Made by a program: the position numbers and the translations under genes. This document shows positions 5,317-5,696 of a stretch of DNA of 5,696 bases, in pieces. The notes beneath the pieces were generated by a model. The model did no database searches. It had not been told where the DNA came from and saw nothing but the letters and a program-made list of their open reading frames with translations. Location of the stretch: NCBI GenBank assembly GCA_009701085.1, contig WLKV01000049.1:1-5696 (forward strand), read 5' to 3'. Each line of letters opens with the position of its first letter. Position 1 is the stretch's first letter. Source of the DNA: Actinomycetota bacterium (GTDB taxonomy: Bacteria > Actinomycetota > Actinomycetes > Nanopelagicales > Nanopelagicaceae).

Positions 5317-5696
5317 TGGCCGCTCCTAAGTCAAAGACTGCAGCCCCAGCAAAGGGCAAAGTAAAGCTTCGTAAGAAAGAGAAGAAGAATGTTGCTGTAG
5401 GTAAGGCTTTTATCAAGTCAACCTTTAACAACACCATCATCTCAATTACAGATCCAACAGGAGCTGTTATCTCTTGGGCATCATCTGGCCAGGTAGGTTT
5501 CAAGGGCTCCCGTAAGTCGACTCCATTCGCAGCACAGCTAGCCGCAGAAGCAGCAGCTCGTCGCGCACAGGAGCACGGCCTCAAGAAGGTAGATGTTTTC
5601 GTAAAGGGACCTGGTTCCGGACGCGAAACTGCAATCCGTTCATTGCAAGCAGCAGGCCTAGAAGTTGGAGCTATCTCAGATACAACTCCAGCTCCA
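5316..5696 (+). CDS. rpsK: 30S ribosomal protein S11, 3' end cut by window
   Basis: S11 lies on the platform of the small subunit near the E site and the mRNA exit path. The frame opens at ATG in a TAATG overlap with rpsM and remains open for 127 codons to the window edge. The N-terminus (about residues 1-25) is basic and variable, as usual. The core is highly conserved: [18 protein letters not shown] at 34-51, ISWASSG at 52-58, [14 protein letters not shown] at 61-74, [15 protein letters not shown] at 96-110 and [14 protein letters not shown] at 114-127. Family members usually end with about ten more residues (an HNGCRPPKRRRV-like tail), which lie beyond the window, so the gene is partial rather than broken. 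AAGAAGG at 5299-5305, ten bases before the ATG, is the likely ribosome site. rpsD, rpoA and rplQ would be the expected next genes. Confidence 0.97.
   Translation, partial: MAAPKSKTAAPAKGKVKLRKKEKKNVAVGKAFIKSTFNNTIISITDPTGAVISWASSGQVGFKGSRKSTPFAAQLAAEAAARRAQEHGLKKVDVFVKGPGSGRETAIRSLQAAGLEVGAISDTTPAP

Overview
The window reads entirely on the + strand and holds two functional blocks. Positions 13-4297 carry a tightly packed transport cassette: a tripartite tricarboxylate transporter (TTT) with its secreted solute-binding protein (TctC-like), small membrane subunit (TctB-like) and large membrane subunit (TctA-like), followed after only 5 bp by a major facilitator superfamily (MFS) permease. Positions 4298-5696 carry the start of a ribosomal-protein operon: infA (IF1), rpmJ (L36), rpsM (S13) and rpsK (S11, cut by the window end). 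All four have near full-length matches to the family sequences I know.

Organism: the IF1, S13 and S11 sequences look actinobacterial (for example the S13 N-terminus [14 protein letters not shown] and the S11 block [15 protein letters not shown]). Base composition is only moderate, with many A/T-ending codons such as GCA, GGA and CTT. That combination suggests a low-GC, streamlined aquatic actinobacterium such as the freshwater acI group (Nanopelagicales). This is inference; no 16S or other decisive marker is present.

How the genes work together: TctC would capture a carboxylate-type solute outside the membrane and deliver it to the TctA-TctB permease, which imports it using an ion gradient. 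The MFS gene appears co-transcribed; its substrate is unknown, and it could export a product or take up a related compound. tctB/tctA and rpsM/rpsK are each joined by a TAATG stop/start overlap. The infA block would have its own promoter in the 143-bp gap at 4298-4440.

The most interesting structure is non-coding. The tctC-tctB junction contains two consecutive strong inverted repeats (1135-1158 and 1168-1205), and each covers one of the only two plausible tctB start codons. The 132-bp rpmJ-rpsM gap folds on paper into four consecutive stem-loops, and rpsM has no Shine-Dalgarno at normal spacing, which suggests a regulatory mRNA leader. The TctC protein also shows an unusual two-cysteine N-terminal extension and changed ligand loops. 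No mobile elements, CRISPR arrays or tRNA/rRNA genes were seen.
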